Counted from the first letter of the stretch, positions 8,514-16,152 are shown. The stretch is 40,312 nt of DNA from Arenibacter sp. ARW7G5Y1 (GCF_003201775.1 NZ_QJJZ01000028.1:1-40312), one strand, 5' to 3'. Notes: a model not told the origin generated them from the letters alone. Translations and numbers: made by a program.

Positions 8514-9065
8514 ATGAAAAACATAAAATATCTGTTAATTCTGACTTCGGTAATATTTTTATCATCATTTGCCCATCCAATTTTTGCTCAAGAAAATGAC
8601 TTCATCAAAGAGTATTTGGAACGATTGGAAAAATCGAAAGAATACTTAATTCTTGTAGCGGAAACAATGCCGGAAGATAAATATGAGTTCAAAGCCACGC
8701 CTGAATCAATGAGTTTTGCAGAAAATTTAATGCATATAGGCTGGGCAATGGACTGGCATAGTCAATCATTAATGGGCGGACGTGAAGCGAGAGATTGGAA
8801 TACAGACACAGAACTCAAAGTCGACGATAAATCGAAAAAAGAAATGATTGTAAAAATCAGCCAGACTTTTAACAAAACAATAGAATTTATTTCAAATTTT
8901 GATCCTGATAGACTTGAAGAAAGATTGGATTATTTTGGGGCGGACAGAACAAAAAGGCAGATTTTATTATTGCTTGCCGACCACATAACACATCACAGAG
9001 GACAAATGCTTATTTATATGCGACTAAATGGACTTAAACCTCCAAGATATGTTTTATATCAGTAA
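8514..9065 (+). CDS. DinB-like protein with signal peptide
   Basis: This 183-residue protein has an N-terminal signal peptide (ends near SSFAHPIFAQ) followed by a DinB/YfiT-like four-helix bundle. Family features are the paired helices with MHIGWAMDWHS (His74) and ADHITHHRGQM (about residues 155-165), which together give the usual three-His metal site. DinB-like enzymes are metal-dependent thiol transferases or hydrolases; most are cytosolic, so export is somewhat unusual, though Bacteroidota have similar exported forms. Substrate unknown. It is the only gene of cassette 7; ATG 8514 is the only start that preserves the signal peptide. Confidence 0.83.
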   Translation: MKNIKYLLILTSVIFLSSFAHPIFAQENDFIKEYLERLEKSKEYLILVAETMPEDKYEFKATPESMSFAENLMHIGWAMDWHSQSLMGGREARDWNTDTELKVDDKSKKEMIVKISQTFNKTIEFISNFDPDRLEERLDYFGADRTKRQILLLLADHITHHRGQMLIYMRLNGLKPPRYVLYQ

Positions 9066-9126
9066 TTACCAGAAATGTAAAAAAAGCAAACGGACTGAAA
9101 TATAAAATGGAAAAACAACGAAATGG

Positions 9127-9253
9127 CAACAATGTATAACCGCAATTACGGCGGATTCGACTACGTCCGAATCCACTCGGAATTGCTAACACCTGTGCTA
9201 ATCCGAAAATTAACGCATATAAACCCGTAACTGACGGTTATACGAGACCGTTG
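9127..9253 (+). repeat. attC-like site 7 (end of cassette 7)
   Basis: Short-subclass element. The left arm is CAACAAT then GTATAACCGCAATTACGG; the reversed right arm is CAACGGTCTC then GTATAACCGTCAGTTACGG. The 18-base arms are the clearest of all. The central hairpin is GGATTCG/CGAATCC (9153-9174). The 24 bases 9111-9134 are identical to 3002-3025 at the end of cassette 3. Confidence 0.72.
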
Positions 9254-9280
9254 TACTCAATGGTTTAGAAAATCAATTAT

Positions 9281-10135
9281 TTATAGATTTTCAACCTTAG
9301 CTTTTCGCCAAAAATATAACGCAAAAATTGTTGTGATTATCGGGAGCATCAATCCATATTCATCTATCCAAAAAGTACTGTTCTCGTTTGTCGAAGTTAG
9401 CGGAGTGAATATCTTTTGTATGAATATATTATGAACGGAATGAAAAAGCGCCGAAGGCCATAAACTATTTGACTTAAAAGTGTAGTAAGCCAAAATAACA
9501 GACATCCCTAATATCATTACAGTAAACGAAGAAATATGGAATATCACATTACCACTTCCTTTATAGATTAGTAAAATAATCGGCCAATGCCAAATGGACC
9601 AAATCAAACCGCTAATTATTGATACACCTCCGAAAGAAAATATTTTCCTAAGTTCATAAATGAAAAATCCACGCCAACCAATCTCTTCGCCCAAAGTAGA
9701 ACCAATATTTTTCACAACACCTACAATTGACAAAAGAACTACCATCGACAATATAACAATCGGAATACTAAATTCTTCCATTCCCAATTCTTGAGACCAT
9801 TCTAAAATAGTCTCCTGATTTAGCACACTCCCAAAACTAAAAACCCAAATAAAAACATAAGCTATCGTTATATATAAGACGGGGATTAAATATGATAAGT
9901 TGAGATATTTGGACTTTTCTAAATTCCAAGGAAGACTTGAAATAGGTCTTTTCGTAATCTTTAAAGTAGCGAAAGCCGACAATGCGGGACACATCATTAA
10001 AGCACCGACATAGATACTCGTTGGATTTAATTTCAGTATTGCGTAATAGCAGATTGCACTAAGTGAAATTAAAATGCCTAAGAATACGAATATTGTTTTC
10101 CAGACCTGTTTTCGGACAATTAATTGGTTAGTCAT
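9281..10135 (-). CDS. CPBP family intramembrane metalloprotease
   Basis: This 284-residue polytopic membrane protein has the CPBP (CAAX protease and bacteriocin-processing, Rce1-like) motifs: EEIGWRGF with Glu150, Glu151 and Arg155; WSIWHWP with His183; and FHSVHN with His232 and His235. About eight hydrophobic helices flank them. Relatives cleave within the membrane and act in peptide maturation, bacteriocin immunity or signalling; the target is unknown. It is the only gene of cassette 8 and reads opposite to the usual cassette direction, ending 28 bases from the cassette start. All catalytic residues are present. Confidence 0.87.
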   Translation of the reverse strand: MTNQLIVRKQVWKTIFVFLGILISLSAICYYAILKLNPTSIYVGALMMCPALSAFATLKITKRPISSLPWNLEKSKYLNLSYLIPVLYITIAYVFIWVFSFGSVLNQETILEWSQELGMEEFSIPIVILSMVVLLSIVGVVKNIGSTLGEEIGWRGFFIYELRKIFSFGGVSIISGLIWSIWHWPIILLIYKGSGNVIFHISSFTVMILGMSVILAYYTFKSNSLWPSALFHSVHNIFIQKIFTPLTSTNENSTFWIDEYGLMLPIITTIFALYFWRKAKVENL

Positions 10136-10238
10136 ATAAAACTAAGACGGAACAAATCAAATTTTGTTACCTAATAAAAGAATTAATATTAATTTAAGGG
10201 AATTAGAATGTACTTAGTCGGACGCTCACCACAGAGTA

Positions 10239-10448
10239 CAACACAACCTATAAACAATATGGCTTCTGGCTTAACCACGCTTGCAGCGTGGCAGGTCGAA
10301 AGGTTTGTGTATTTTTATGAAGTCCGCAAAATCTTTTGGATTTTGCTTTGACAGAAAAAAAGAAAAAACAAAACCAAAAGATTTCGCTATGTGTGTGGCG
10401 GAAAGCAAACGCCAGTTTGCTCCCGTACTGTTCATAGCCACACCGTTG
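10239..10448 (+). repeat. attC-like site 8 (end of cassette 8)
   Basis: Close copy of site 4 with the same order of internal hairpins: CCACGC/GCGTGG, GCAAAATC/GATTTTGC and AGCAAAC/GTTTGCT (10404-10421). The last differs from site 4 at both members of one base pair (T-A to C-G), so pairing is kept. The left tip GAGTACAAC (10234-10242) is the reverse complement of the cassette start GTTGTACTC at 9250. Confidence 0.72.
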
Positions 10449-10470
10449 TGCTTAAGAAAACTCGATATTA

Positions 10471-10719
10471 TTGGAAATTATAGTTGAATTGATATTTAGA
10501 GGATTAATTGTAAATGTTTTAGGCGTTTACACTCGATACTATTTTTTTAGTCTAATTGGACAAAAAAAGTCAATTGAATATTTATTGGGAGAAAAAAACA
10601 GAAAAGATAGCTCTGATATAGTATCTCAACATTTTTTTAATGTGTTCATTGGATTAATAACACTTGCTATAATCTCATTTGCTATTGCCTATTTAGTTTG
10701 GGGAGATTGGAATAATTAA
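10471..10719 (+). CDS. small two-span membrane protein in truncated cassette 9
   Basis: This 82-residue open frame begins with TTG at 10471; no ATG is available because a TAA lies in frame at 10453. The product has a hydrophobic N-terminal segment (about residues 2-30), a charged middle (KNRKDSSD) and a hydrophobic helix near the C-terminus (FIGLITLAIISFAIAYLVW). No family is recognised. The gene sits 23 bases after the GTTGTGCTT start of the last cassette, the usual position for a cassette gene. The expected AAGCACAAC end is missing downstream. Confidence 0.6.
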   Translation: MEIIVELIFRGLIVNVLGVYTRYYFFSLIGQKKSIEYLLGEKNRKDSSDIVSQHFFNVFIGLITLAIISFAIAYLVWGDWNN

Positions 10720-10943
10720 TACTAAAAATCTGAAGTGGACAAATTGACTTTTAAAACGGAATCTTATTTAATAAACGGGAAAAACAATGAACGTTTCTTT
10801 CCTTTTTTAGAGTTAGAATATAATGAATGGGTTGTAGCCTTACCCTTTTTGTAGCCTTCCCTAAAAATAGGACGGTATAAAATTAGAGCCTATCAATATT
10901 ATCGTATCCAAACCCAAATCTTACAAAAACTTTGCGCACGGAT

Positions 10944-10999
10944 CCTGATTCAATTTTATAGTGTTCGGGTTGATAAGCGTAAAGTAAAATTGAATCAGG
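10944..10999. repeat. long inverted repeat at edge of mobilisation module
   Basis: CCTGATTCAATTTTA (10944-10958) and its perfect complement TAAAATTGAATCAGG (10985-10999) enclose a 26-base loop. It lies 8 bases beyond the stop of the last minus-strand gene of the mobilisation module. Candidate roles are a terminator without a T-run, a recombination or transfer site, or an element end. The flanking 10720-10943 holds no gene I can support. Confidence 0.55.
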
Positions 11000-11006
11000 G
11001 CGCAGC

Positions 11007-11480
11007 CTACTTTCGATTTGGAACACTATCCTTTTCTTTGAGCCAATTCCGGTAAGTTAGATAATGTTCTGGATATTGGTTAAAATACCCCTTCAGTTCT
11101 GAGTTTGCAGTTTGCTTCCCTCTCAAAAATGCCCTCTCCTTGTGTACTTCCATTTGGGATCCCTGGAATCCCAAATAGCCGATAATTAGAAGGAAAAAAG
11201 TCCAAATAGTATACTGGACCCATAGCTGTAGCTTAGGTGTCACCTTGGCTTTGGACAGCTCTTTTTCTATACTCTCCAATGCTCCTCGGATCTTTGAACT
11301 TTTATATTCTTCAGCATTTAAGTGCTCTTTTAATAAATGCTCGATCCCTGAAGTGTCGGGCATTATTTTTATATTCTCAACATTGCTTGTAAGTTCCCGT
11401 AGTTTGGTCAATGCCTTATTGAACCCGTCCAGCTCATCATGGAGCAGTTCCATTACTTCATCCAATTTTTTATATCCCAT
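11007..11480 (-). CDS. small membrane protein downstream of relaxase
   Basis: This 157-residue protein has an N-terminal helical, probably coiled-coil region (about residues 1-90: DEVMELLHDELDGFNKAL, LLKEHLNAEEYK), one transmembrane helix (about 106-124, VQYTIWTFFLLIIGYLGF) and a short hydrophilic C-terminus. It follows the relaxase gene by 10 bases on the same strand, so it is probably in the mobilisation operon. Proteins of this shape often accompany relaxases in flavobacterial mobile elements, and a role in bringing the relaxosome to the membrane is a guess from position and shape. Confidence 0.65.
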   Translation of the reverse strand: MGYKKLDEVMELLHDELDGFNKALTKLRELTSNVENIKIMPDTSGIEHLLKEHLNAEEYKSSKIRGALESIEKELSKAKVTPKLQLWVQYTIWTFFLLIIGYLGFQGSQMEVHKERAFLRGKQTANSELKGYFNQYPEHYLTYRNWLKEKDSVPNRK

Positions 11481-11490
11481 GGTTTTACTT

Positions 11491-12360
11491 TTAATATCCG
11501 ATTCCTGTGTCGATTGCTCTATTAATTACTTTTTTCAATGCGTTCTTGGCCAAACTCGCCGCTAGGTTGGCGCTCATTTCCACGGTCTTCCCCAATAATT
11601 GGACCGAATTACCACCGGTGATTTGTGTTCCAACACCCCTATTCTGGGAAAGCTGACCAATAATCTTTCCCCCGGACATGGAGCGGTGCACTTCGCTTGC
11701 CTTGAAGCTCTGGCCCCTATATTCGAACCGGAAGCCCTGCAACCTATTGGCCTTGTTGATACATGGAACAACCTTTACCTCTTCGGCTTTCATGGACTTT
11801 ATGTAACCGTCAAGTGTTTTCGGTGATCGGTCGTTCATTACCTTGTGGTGTATAGACTTAATTTCCATTCGCAGATGAATGGAATCCAATTCCTTTTCCA
11901 ATTGTACTTCCCTTACCGTGGTCAGGCCCATTTCCTTGGCTACATTTTCAGCGGCCAATTGGCTGCGTTTTCCAATGAAACTATCGTTGTACGCCCTGCC
12001 ATCAAAACCGATCCTATTGGCGTAAAGGTGCACATGGGTGTGCGCCTTGTCCCTGTGCACAAAGGCAATGGCCTGTTGCTCCTTCAAATGCATTTCCTTG
12101 ACGAACCTTTCGGTCAGCTGTTTTAGTTGCTCTTTGTTCAGCCTCTTGCCCTCTTCGGGGGTCGGACTTAGGACAAAGCTCAGGGTATTGTTAGTACACC
12201 TGGCATTCTGTTCCTGGATGATCTTGAATTCCTCCGTAATCTGTTCGGGGGTTTCCCCTGCCAGATGTTGGGAGAATACGATCTCGGCATCCTTCTCCTG
12301 GTTCCAGCCATAGGACATACTCGCGCCAGTGTGTGCTATCGACTTGCCCTTGCCTATCAT
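11491..12360 (-). CDS. relaxase/mobilisation nuclease, MobA-like
   Basis: This 289-residue relaxase of the MOBP-like family would nick one strand at an origin of transfer and lead it into a recipient. The metal-binding three-His motif is HTHVHLYANR (His107, His109, His111, with Asn115). The likely catalytic Tyr is Tyr17 in ASMSYGW, at the usual N-terminal place. The start overlaps the stop of mobC by 4 bases (ATGA), showing translational coupling. The C-terminal third is helical and of unknown role. No conjugation pore genes are nearby, so transfer would need a helper element. The key residues are present and it looks intact. Confidence 0.88.
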   Translation of the reverse strand: MIGKGKSIAHTGASMSYGWNQEKDAEIVFSQHLAGETPEQITEEFKIIQEQNARCTNNTLSFVLSPTPEEGKRLNKEQLKQLTERFVKEMHLKEQQAIAFVHRDKAHTHVHLYANRIGFDGRAYNDSFIGKRSQLAAENVAKEMGLTTVREVQLEKELDSIHLRMEIKSIHHKVMNDRSPKTLDGYIKSMKAEEVKVVPCINKANRLQGFRFEYRGQSFKASEVHRSMSGGKIIGQLSQNRGVGTQITGGNSVQLLGKTVEMSANLAASLAKNALKKVINRAIDTGIGY

Positions 12361-12653
12361 TTTCCAAAATTGTTAAGGTGCTGCCTTATGTCCTCCGCCA
12401 GTAGTTCTACCTCCTTCGCAAGGGAAGGGTTACGTTTTTTGAACATGTTCCCGATATGGGTAAAGTTGTTCTTATACTTCACCAAAGTTTTATAACACTC
12501 CAATTGTTCCGCTGTCAGTCTTTCGACAATAGCATTTTCAAAGGCCGAGCTCCTACAATATTCCGAAAGGGAAATACCGGCCCTCCGTGCCCTTTTTTTT
12601 AGTAGCTTTTTCTCGTAGATGGAACACCTGAATCTGATATAGGTCCTTTTCAT
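12357..12653 (-). CDS. MobC-like relaxosome accessory protein
   Basis: This 98-residue protein has an N-terminal ribbon-helix-helix-like part (RTYIRFRCSIYEKKLLKKRARRAG, with the SLSEYCR helix about residues 28-34) and a helical C-terminus (ECYKTLVKYKNNFTHIGNMF). MobC proteins bind near the origin of transfer and help the relaxase open DNA. It overlaps the upstream primase and the downstream relaxase by 4 bases each, so the three are one operon. Confidence 0.83.
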   Translation of the reverse strand: MKRTYIRFRCSIYEKKLLKKRARRAGISLSEYCRSSAFENAIVERLTAEQLECYKTLVKYKNNFTHIGNMFKKRNPSLAKEVELLAEDIRQHLNNFGK

Positions 12654-13612
12654 TTTTTATTTTCTTTGCAACCATCGGGAGCAAAGCAAGATCGTTTTTG
12701 TGGCAACAAAAACACATCTTGAATTTGCTGCCCACCTAAATCCTTTGATCCCGAAATGAGCCATTCGTTAATATCCTTAAATCCTGCGTACAAACCTGAT
12801 CTATCCACAATGTTCTTGGAATGGCCGATTAAGGTTTGGGCTATCTTTTTACCGTTCCTGTCATTGTCCAAATACAGTTCAATATGGTCATACCCCTCCA
12901 AGATCTTCTTCGCCCGTTCAACAAATGCGGTCGAGTTCAATACTAAAAAATCATGTCCGTCCTCTAACTTTTTATTGATCTCCGCAATAGACAATAGGTC
13001 GAACATGCCCTCGGCAACTATAAGTTTGGCACTACCATTATTGATATGTGTGACATCTTTGGGTGAACTCGAATTCTTCATATAACGGTTCCGAAGTTCC
13101 CAACCGCCCGAATCGTTCTTCAATCCAATGGCAAAGTATTTCCTCCCTTTAAATAGGTAATGAACCTCCTTGCAATACAACATTGCTGTGGCAATGGATA
13201 TTTTCCTTTTATATAAATAGTTGACCAACCCGGGATGACAAATAGTGACTGCATAGTGGATCATAACCCTGGACCGGGCCTTCTTTTTAAAAGATGGTTG
13301 CTGTTGAAAAGAAAAAAAGATTTGGCCCTGTTGGATGAGGCTCAGTGCTTCTTTGACGGTCCCATCGGTCAATAGGCAAATCAGATCGATCACATTGCCC
13401 CCTTTACCCGCACCATGGTCGTACCATCTATTGAGTACCTTGGATACCTTGAAAGAGGCTTGGGCCTCTGGCCTGAAAGGACTCAGGAACCAAGCTTCTT
13501 TCTCCGTTGATCTGGTCGGAAAGTGCCCGAGTTTTGCCAGTGCTTTCTCGATGGGAAAGGCTCGGGCTCTTTCGCACGATAGTTTATGGAATCTTTTTCT
13601 TTTCATTAGCAA
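12650..13612 (-). CDS. Toprim domain DNA primase
   Basis: This 320-residue primase-like protein has an N-terminal region resembling the CHC2 zinc-finger domain of DnaG (residues about 15-95: FRPEAQASFKV, WYDHGAGKGGNVIDL), but the zinc ligands are missing. A Toprim domain follows with LIVAEGMFDLLS (conserved Glu) and IELYLDNDRNGKK (the DxD motif). It is probably a replication primase of the element that makes primers on transferred or excised DNA. The annotated start is MLMKRKRF; an ATG two codons later is equally good. It overlaps mobC by 4 bases. Confidence 0.83.
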   Translation of the reverse strand: MLMKRKRFHKLSCERARAFPIEKALAKLGHFPTRSTEKEAWFLSPFRPEAQASFKVSKVLNRWYDHGAGKGGNVIDLICLLTDGTVKEALSLIQQGQIFFSFQQQPSFKKKARSRVMIHYAVTICHPGLVNYLYKRKISIATAMLYCKEVHYLFKGRKYFAIGLKNDSGGWELRNRYMKNSSSPKDVTHINNGSAKLIVAEGMFDLLSIAEINKKLEDGHDFLVLNSTAFVERAKKILEGYDHIELYLDNDRNGKKIAQTLIGHSKNIVDRSGLYAGFKDINEWLISGSKDLGGQQIQDVFLLPQKRSCFAPDGCKENKK

Positions 13613-13630
13613 TACTTTTTAACCATTTTT

Positions 13631-13835
13631 TTGATGTTTTGATGACAATCCGTCCCAAAGCCCCTATTCACGGTGCTTTTCCGGTCATCAAAACATTCAT
13701 CGATTCATCACTATTATGGTTTTAGGTTTTCCTGGTCGTCATCACTTTTTATTTTGATGAACAAATGATGATATAATGATGAGCACACCAACATCGACGG
13801 GCATTGACCTCCCATCAATCTGTCATCGATTCATC
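13631..13835. repeat. GATGA/TCATC repeat cluster, possible replication origin
   Basis: The gap between the helicase and primase genes carries repeated TCATC/GATGA pentamers in both orientations: GATGA at 13641, 13756, 13767 and 13778; TCATC at 13685, 13697, 13705, 13823 and 13831, with further partial copies. Several are embedded in the longer form cgatTCATCa, seen at 13702 and 13828. Spacings of 8-11 bases recall iterons bound by a replication protein. The last copies lie inside the helicase stop region. Function is inferred. Confidence 0.5.
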
Positions 13836-15020
13836 AAAATTTTCCAGCAGAAAGGATTTATCCACCGTAAAATAGCGTCCCTTGGCTTCCATCAAATGCA
13901 TGGTGGCATCCTGCCAGATTACCAATTTGTAGTAGCTGAGGGTATTGTCCTTGTTCTCCAGTTTCCAATCTTTTTTCAGCATTCTTCTTAAATGGGTAAT
14001 ATCGGTCTTGATTCGTGTACGGCTCAATAGCTGAAGTGCATCCAAGGGACATATGTTTATTTCAGTAATATCAAAATGCTCCATGGCTCCCAGTAACAGT
14101 GAGGCCAATTCCTTTTCCACCCGGTTACGGTTGTGCCTCACCAGATTCTTCAGGGCAGGTGTTTTGATCTGCCCGGGAGAGAACCACATGCGGGTGATAT
14201 GCCGTGTGGTCAGAGTACGGCCCTTCAAAAAATATAGGAAAGCGGGTATTTCTTCAATAAGGGCTTCCAAAAAATGGGTATTCTCTTTCTGCAGATGGGG
14301 TATCTTCAATACCCAGAACCTGGTCTCGTCCCCATCTATCTTAATAAAGTTGTTCTCATTGTTGCTGCAAAGGATAAACTTGCCAAAGAATTCCACTTCC
14401 CTTTTGTCCTTCCCCTTGGCCTCCAACTTGTTGATATTGGTGGTGCTCAGGTATTTGATCCGTTCGGTAAGCTCTTCCTTATTGAACAGCACTTCGTCGA
14501 TACAGATTAGCAGTTTGTTGGCCCAATCGGCATTGAACTGGCTACCAAAGCTGTCATTGGTCAGATAGGTAAGGTTGTTCTCGAAAATAGCCTTTAACCA
14601 TTTCAAAAAAGTACTCTTCCCTGTGGATCGCTCCTTGGAGACCAGGCACAGTATGGGCAACATCTGAACTGGTTTGGTGTAGAGCAATTGAAAATAGTCC
14701 AATCCCAGCTCATAGTGCCTCCCGAAAATATGCCGGATAAATCCGAGGGAGGTCGAGACGTCCCCCTCTTTCGGTTCTTTGCCCAATGGGGAGTAGGTAT
14801 TATAAAATTTTTGGTATTCCTGTTTGAAGTCGATGTGGTTCGGTATACAGGTGAACCCATCGTACTTGGGCACCTTGCTCAGGTAATCCTTGCCATGGTC
14901 CTGGCGAATGGTCTCAATGTTCCAGTGGGTGAGCACTTCATTGAAATGGCCGGAGATGGTGGGCACCTTGACCATTTTATAATACGCAGTGCCCACCCGG
15001 ATGTAGGGTATATCTATCAT
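13815..15020 (-). CDS. SF3-like replication helicase (VapE/D5-type ATPase)
   Basis: This 401-residue protein contains a helicase domain of the phage/plasmid primase type. Motifs: Walker A KERSTGKST (129-137), Walker B LLICIDEV (170-177), sensor LCSNNEN (about 218-223) and Arg finger DETRFWVL (Arg234). An N-terminal region of about 110 residues and a C-terminal DNA-binding-like helical region (about 300-390) flank it. It would unwind DNA at the element's origin, together with the Toprim primase encoded next. The 200-bp space between the two genes holds the repeated pentamers described separately. The 30-base gap to the HTH gene suggests one transcript. Confidence 0.83.
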   Translation of the reverse strand: MIDIPYIRVGTAYYKMVKVPTISGHFNEVLTHWNIETIRQDHGKDYLSKVPKYDGFTCIPNHIDFKQEYQKFYNTYSPLGKEPKEGDVSTSLGFIRHIFGRHYELGLDYFQLLYTKPVQMLPILCLVSKERSTGKSTFLKWLKAIFENNLTYLTNDSFGSQFNADWANKLLICIDEVLFNKEELTERIKYLSTTNINKLEAKGKDKREVEFFGKFILCSNNENNFIKIDGDETRFWVLKIPHLQKENTHFLEALIEEIPAFLYFLKGRTLTTRHITRMWFSPGQIKTPALKNLVRHNRNRVEKELASLLLGAMEHFDITEINICPLDALQLLSRTRIKTDITHLRRMLKKDWKLENKDNTLSYYKLVIWQDATMHLMEAKGRYFTVDKSFLLENFDESMTD

Positions 15021-15049
15021 AATAAGCAGTTTAAGAAAGATGGGGTGGG

Positions 15050-15373
15050 TTAACGCCTTCTGTTTTTCAAGAGCTGCTCATTGAATTTCTGTTCCAGATA
15101 TTCATCCGAGACATCCGGTTTCCCCAATAACCAATCATCTATCCTATCCTTTTCAAAGAAGAGTTTGCGAATTTCCCTATTATCGCCCTTGGGGATCAAA
15201 TTCAGTCTGGAAAGTTTGTAGATGGTGCTTTCGGACATCCCTGTGTATTGCACCAGGTCCTCCAGATTAAGGACCTTTTTATTGAAGGCCATAAGCCCCT
15301 TTATTTCCTTTAACAGTTCAATGACCGATTTGTCCGTGTCCGGGTCGGACTTTACATTTGTTTGCTCATTCAT
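15050..15373 (-). CDS. excisionase-like helix-turn-helix protein
   Basis: This 107-residue protein has a MerR/excisionase-type HTH at about residues 37-90: LEDLVQYTGMSESTIYKLS followed by the wing region and IDDWLLGK. In Bacteroidota mobile elements such a protein stands next to the integrase and replication genes and acts as excisionase or regulator. Here the neighbouring helicase is 29 bases downstream but no integrase is found upstream. The acidic N-terminus (DPDTDKSVIELLKEI) is unlike the rest. Confidence 0.8.
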   Translation of the reverse strand: MNEQTNVKSDPDTDKSVIELLKEIKGLMAFNKKVLNLEDLVQYTGMSESTIYKLSRLNLIPKGDNREIRKLFFEKDRIDDWLLGKPDVSDEYLEQKFNEQLLKNRRR

Positions 15374-15510
15374 GATTTCAGGTTTTAGAAATTAATGATG
15401 AGTAAAAGGCCCTTTACAATTTTGAATTCGAAGACCAATATAGCTGGATGACAGGCAAAGACACAACAAAAGGGGACATGCACCCCTACAATTTACAAAC
15501 ACACCCCTGT

Positions 15511-16152
15511 TTACTTTGGAAAACAGTTATCGATCTTATCGGTGAAGTATTTGGCCGGGTGCTTTCTTAGACCATTGTTGGACAGTTTCCTGGCAGTAAC
15601 CGGCTTTCCCTCCAGGAACAATTTATTGGATCTCTCAAAAGTTGAATATTCCACACCACATTTTTCCTTGAACTTTTCCAATAGGTACCTTACCTCCGCC
15701 CAGCTCATATCCGTGAAATGTATTTCCGAGTCCGTCTCCTCAAATCGCTGGGTAAGCACGGAATGGAAATTATCGATTCCGGTCTTTTCAACATCGATTT
15801 TTTCATAGCCCCTAAGGACATAGTAAATATTGTCCAGAACCATCCGGTTAAAATCCAGCCCAATGGTTTTAATGGGTTCTACGGCCACCGTTCCAATATT
15901 TTTCCTTTCCTTTTTGGTAAACCGGACCAACAAATAAAATATACCAATACATAATGAGCAAACAAAGATCAGGGACCAATACCAGGGAAGGCCTACATCG
16001 AAAATAAAATAAAGGACTGCTCCGATCAGGATCAAAAACAGAACGATCGCCAGTGCTACTTGGGTATCTCTGAAGTAATACCAGGTTTTGACCCGCTCTT
16101 TAAATTTATCCAAAGCGTCCAGCCGATCTATTATTTCATCTATTATGTTCAA
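15511..16152 (-). CDS. two-span membrane protein, unknown function
   Basis: This 213-residue protein has two adjacent transmembrane helices (about residues 32-50 and 58-76, VALAIVLFLILIGAVLYFIF and WSLIFVCSLCIGIFYLLV) between a short charged N-terminus and a soluble C-terminal domain of about 130 residues. No family or catalytic motif is recognised. It is the gene nearest tRNA-Val, the place an integrase usually takes. It is separated from the HTH gene by 137 bp with an upstream GGGG/CCCC hairpin near 15470, so it may be separately expressed accessory cargo. Confidence 0.65.
   Translation of the reverse strand: MNIIDEIIDRLDALDKFKERVKTWYYFRDTQVALAIVLFLILIGAVLYFIFDVGLPWYWSLIFVCSLCIGIFYLLVRFTKKERKNIGTVAVEPIKTIGLDFNRMVLDNIYYVLRGYEKIDVEKTGIDNFHSVLTQRFEETDSEIHFTDMSWAEVRYLLEKFKEKCGVEYSTFERSNKLFLEGKPVTARKLSNNGLRKHPAKYFTDKIDNCFPK

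Larger units (their letters stand above)
114..10719 (+). other. integron-like gene cassette array, no integrase in window
   Basis: Eight similarly oriented structured elements separate nine units. In each of the eight complete units the first bases, starting GTTG, are the reverse complement of the bases ending in CAAC at the unit's own far end: GTTGGCAAA (114/340), GTTGTAGCCA (527/2167), GTTGCCATT (2288/3021), GTTGTAGTGC (3207/3768), GTTGGCAAC (3972/7374), GTTGACAGC-type imperfect (7558/8293), GTTGCCATT (8435/9130), GTTGTACTC (9250/10242). The two tips that meet inside one element do not match beyond GTTG. In known integrons the cassette's own first bases complete the core site in the circular form and pair with the inverse core site, which predicts exactly this. 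The ninth unit (from 10445) lacks its far end. Genes inside are unrelated, and most but not all read on the plus strand. Confidence 0.7.

Noticed and set aside
337..10448. Separating elements as riboswitches or plain terminators
   Set aside because: They occur after genes on either strand, carry no ligand-type core, and the private pairing between distant cassette ends is not explained by a transcript terminator. A role in RNA ending as well cannot be excluded.
1..10720. CRISPR array
   Set aside because: The repeated elements are long (about 125-210 bases), unequal, internally structured and spaced by whole genes, with no short identical repeats and no cas genes.
10720..10943. Copy of the tRNA-Val 3' end as far attachment site
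   Set aside because: No stretch resembling the T-arm or acceptor sequence was found; the element end is left open.
11574..12495. Plus-strand frames across the relaxase and mobC genes
   Set aside because: They are shadows of the minus-strand genes, which have family motifs.
15511..16152. The gene nearest tRNA-Val as an integrase
   Set aside because: It has two membrane helices and no Arg-His-x-x-Arg-Tyr or serine recombinase motif.
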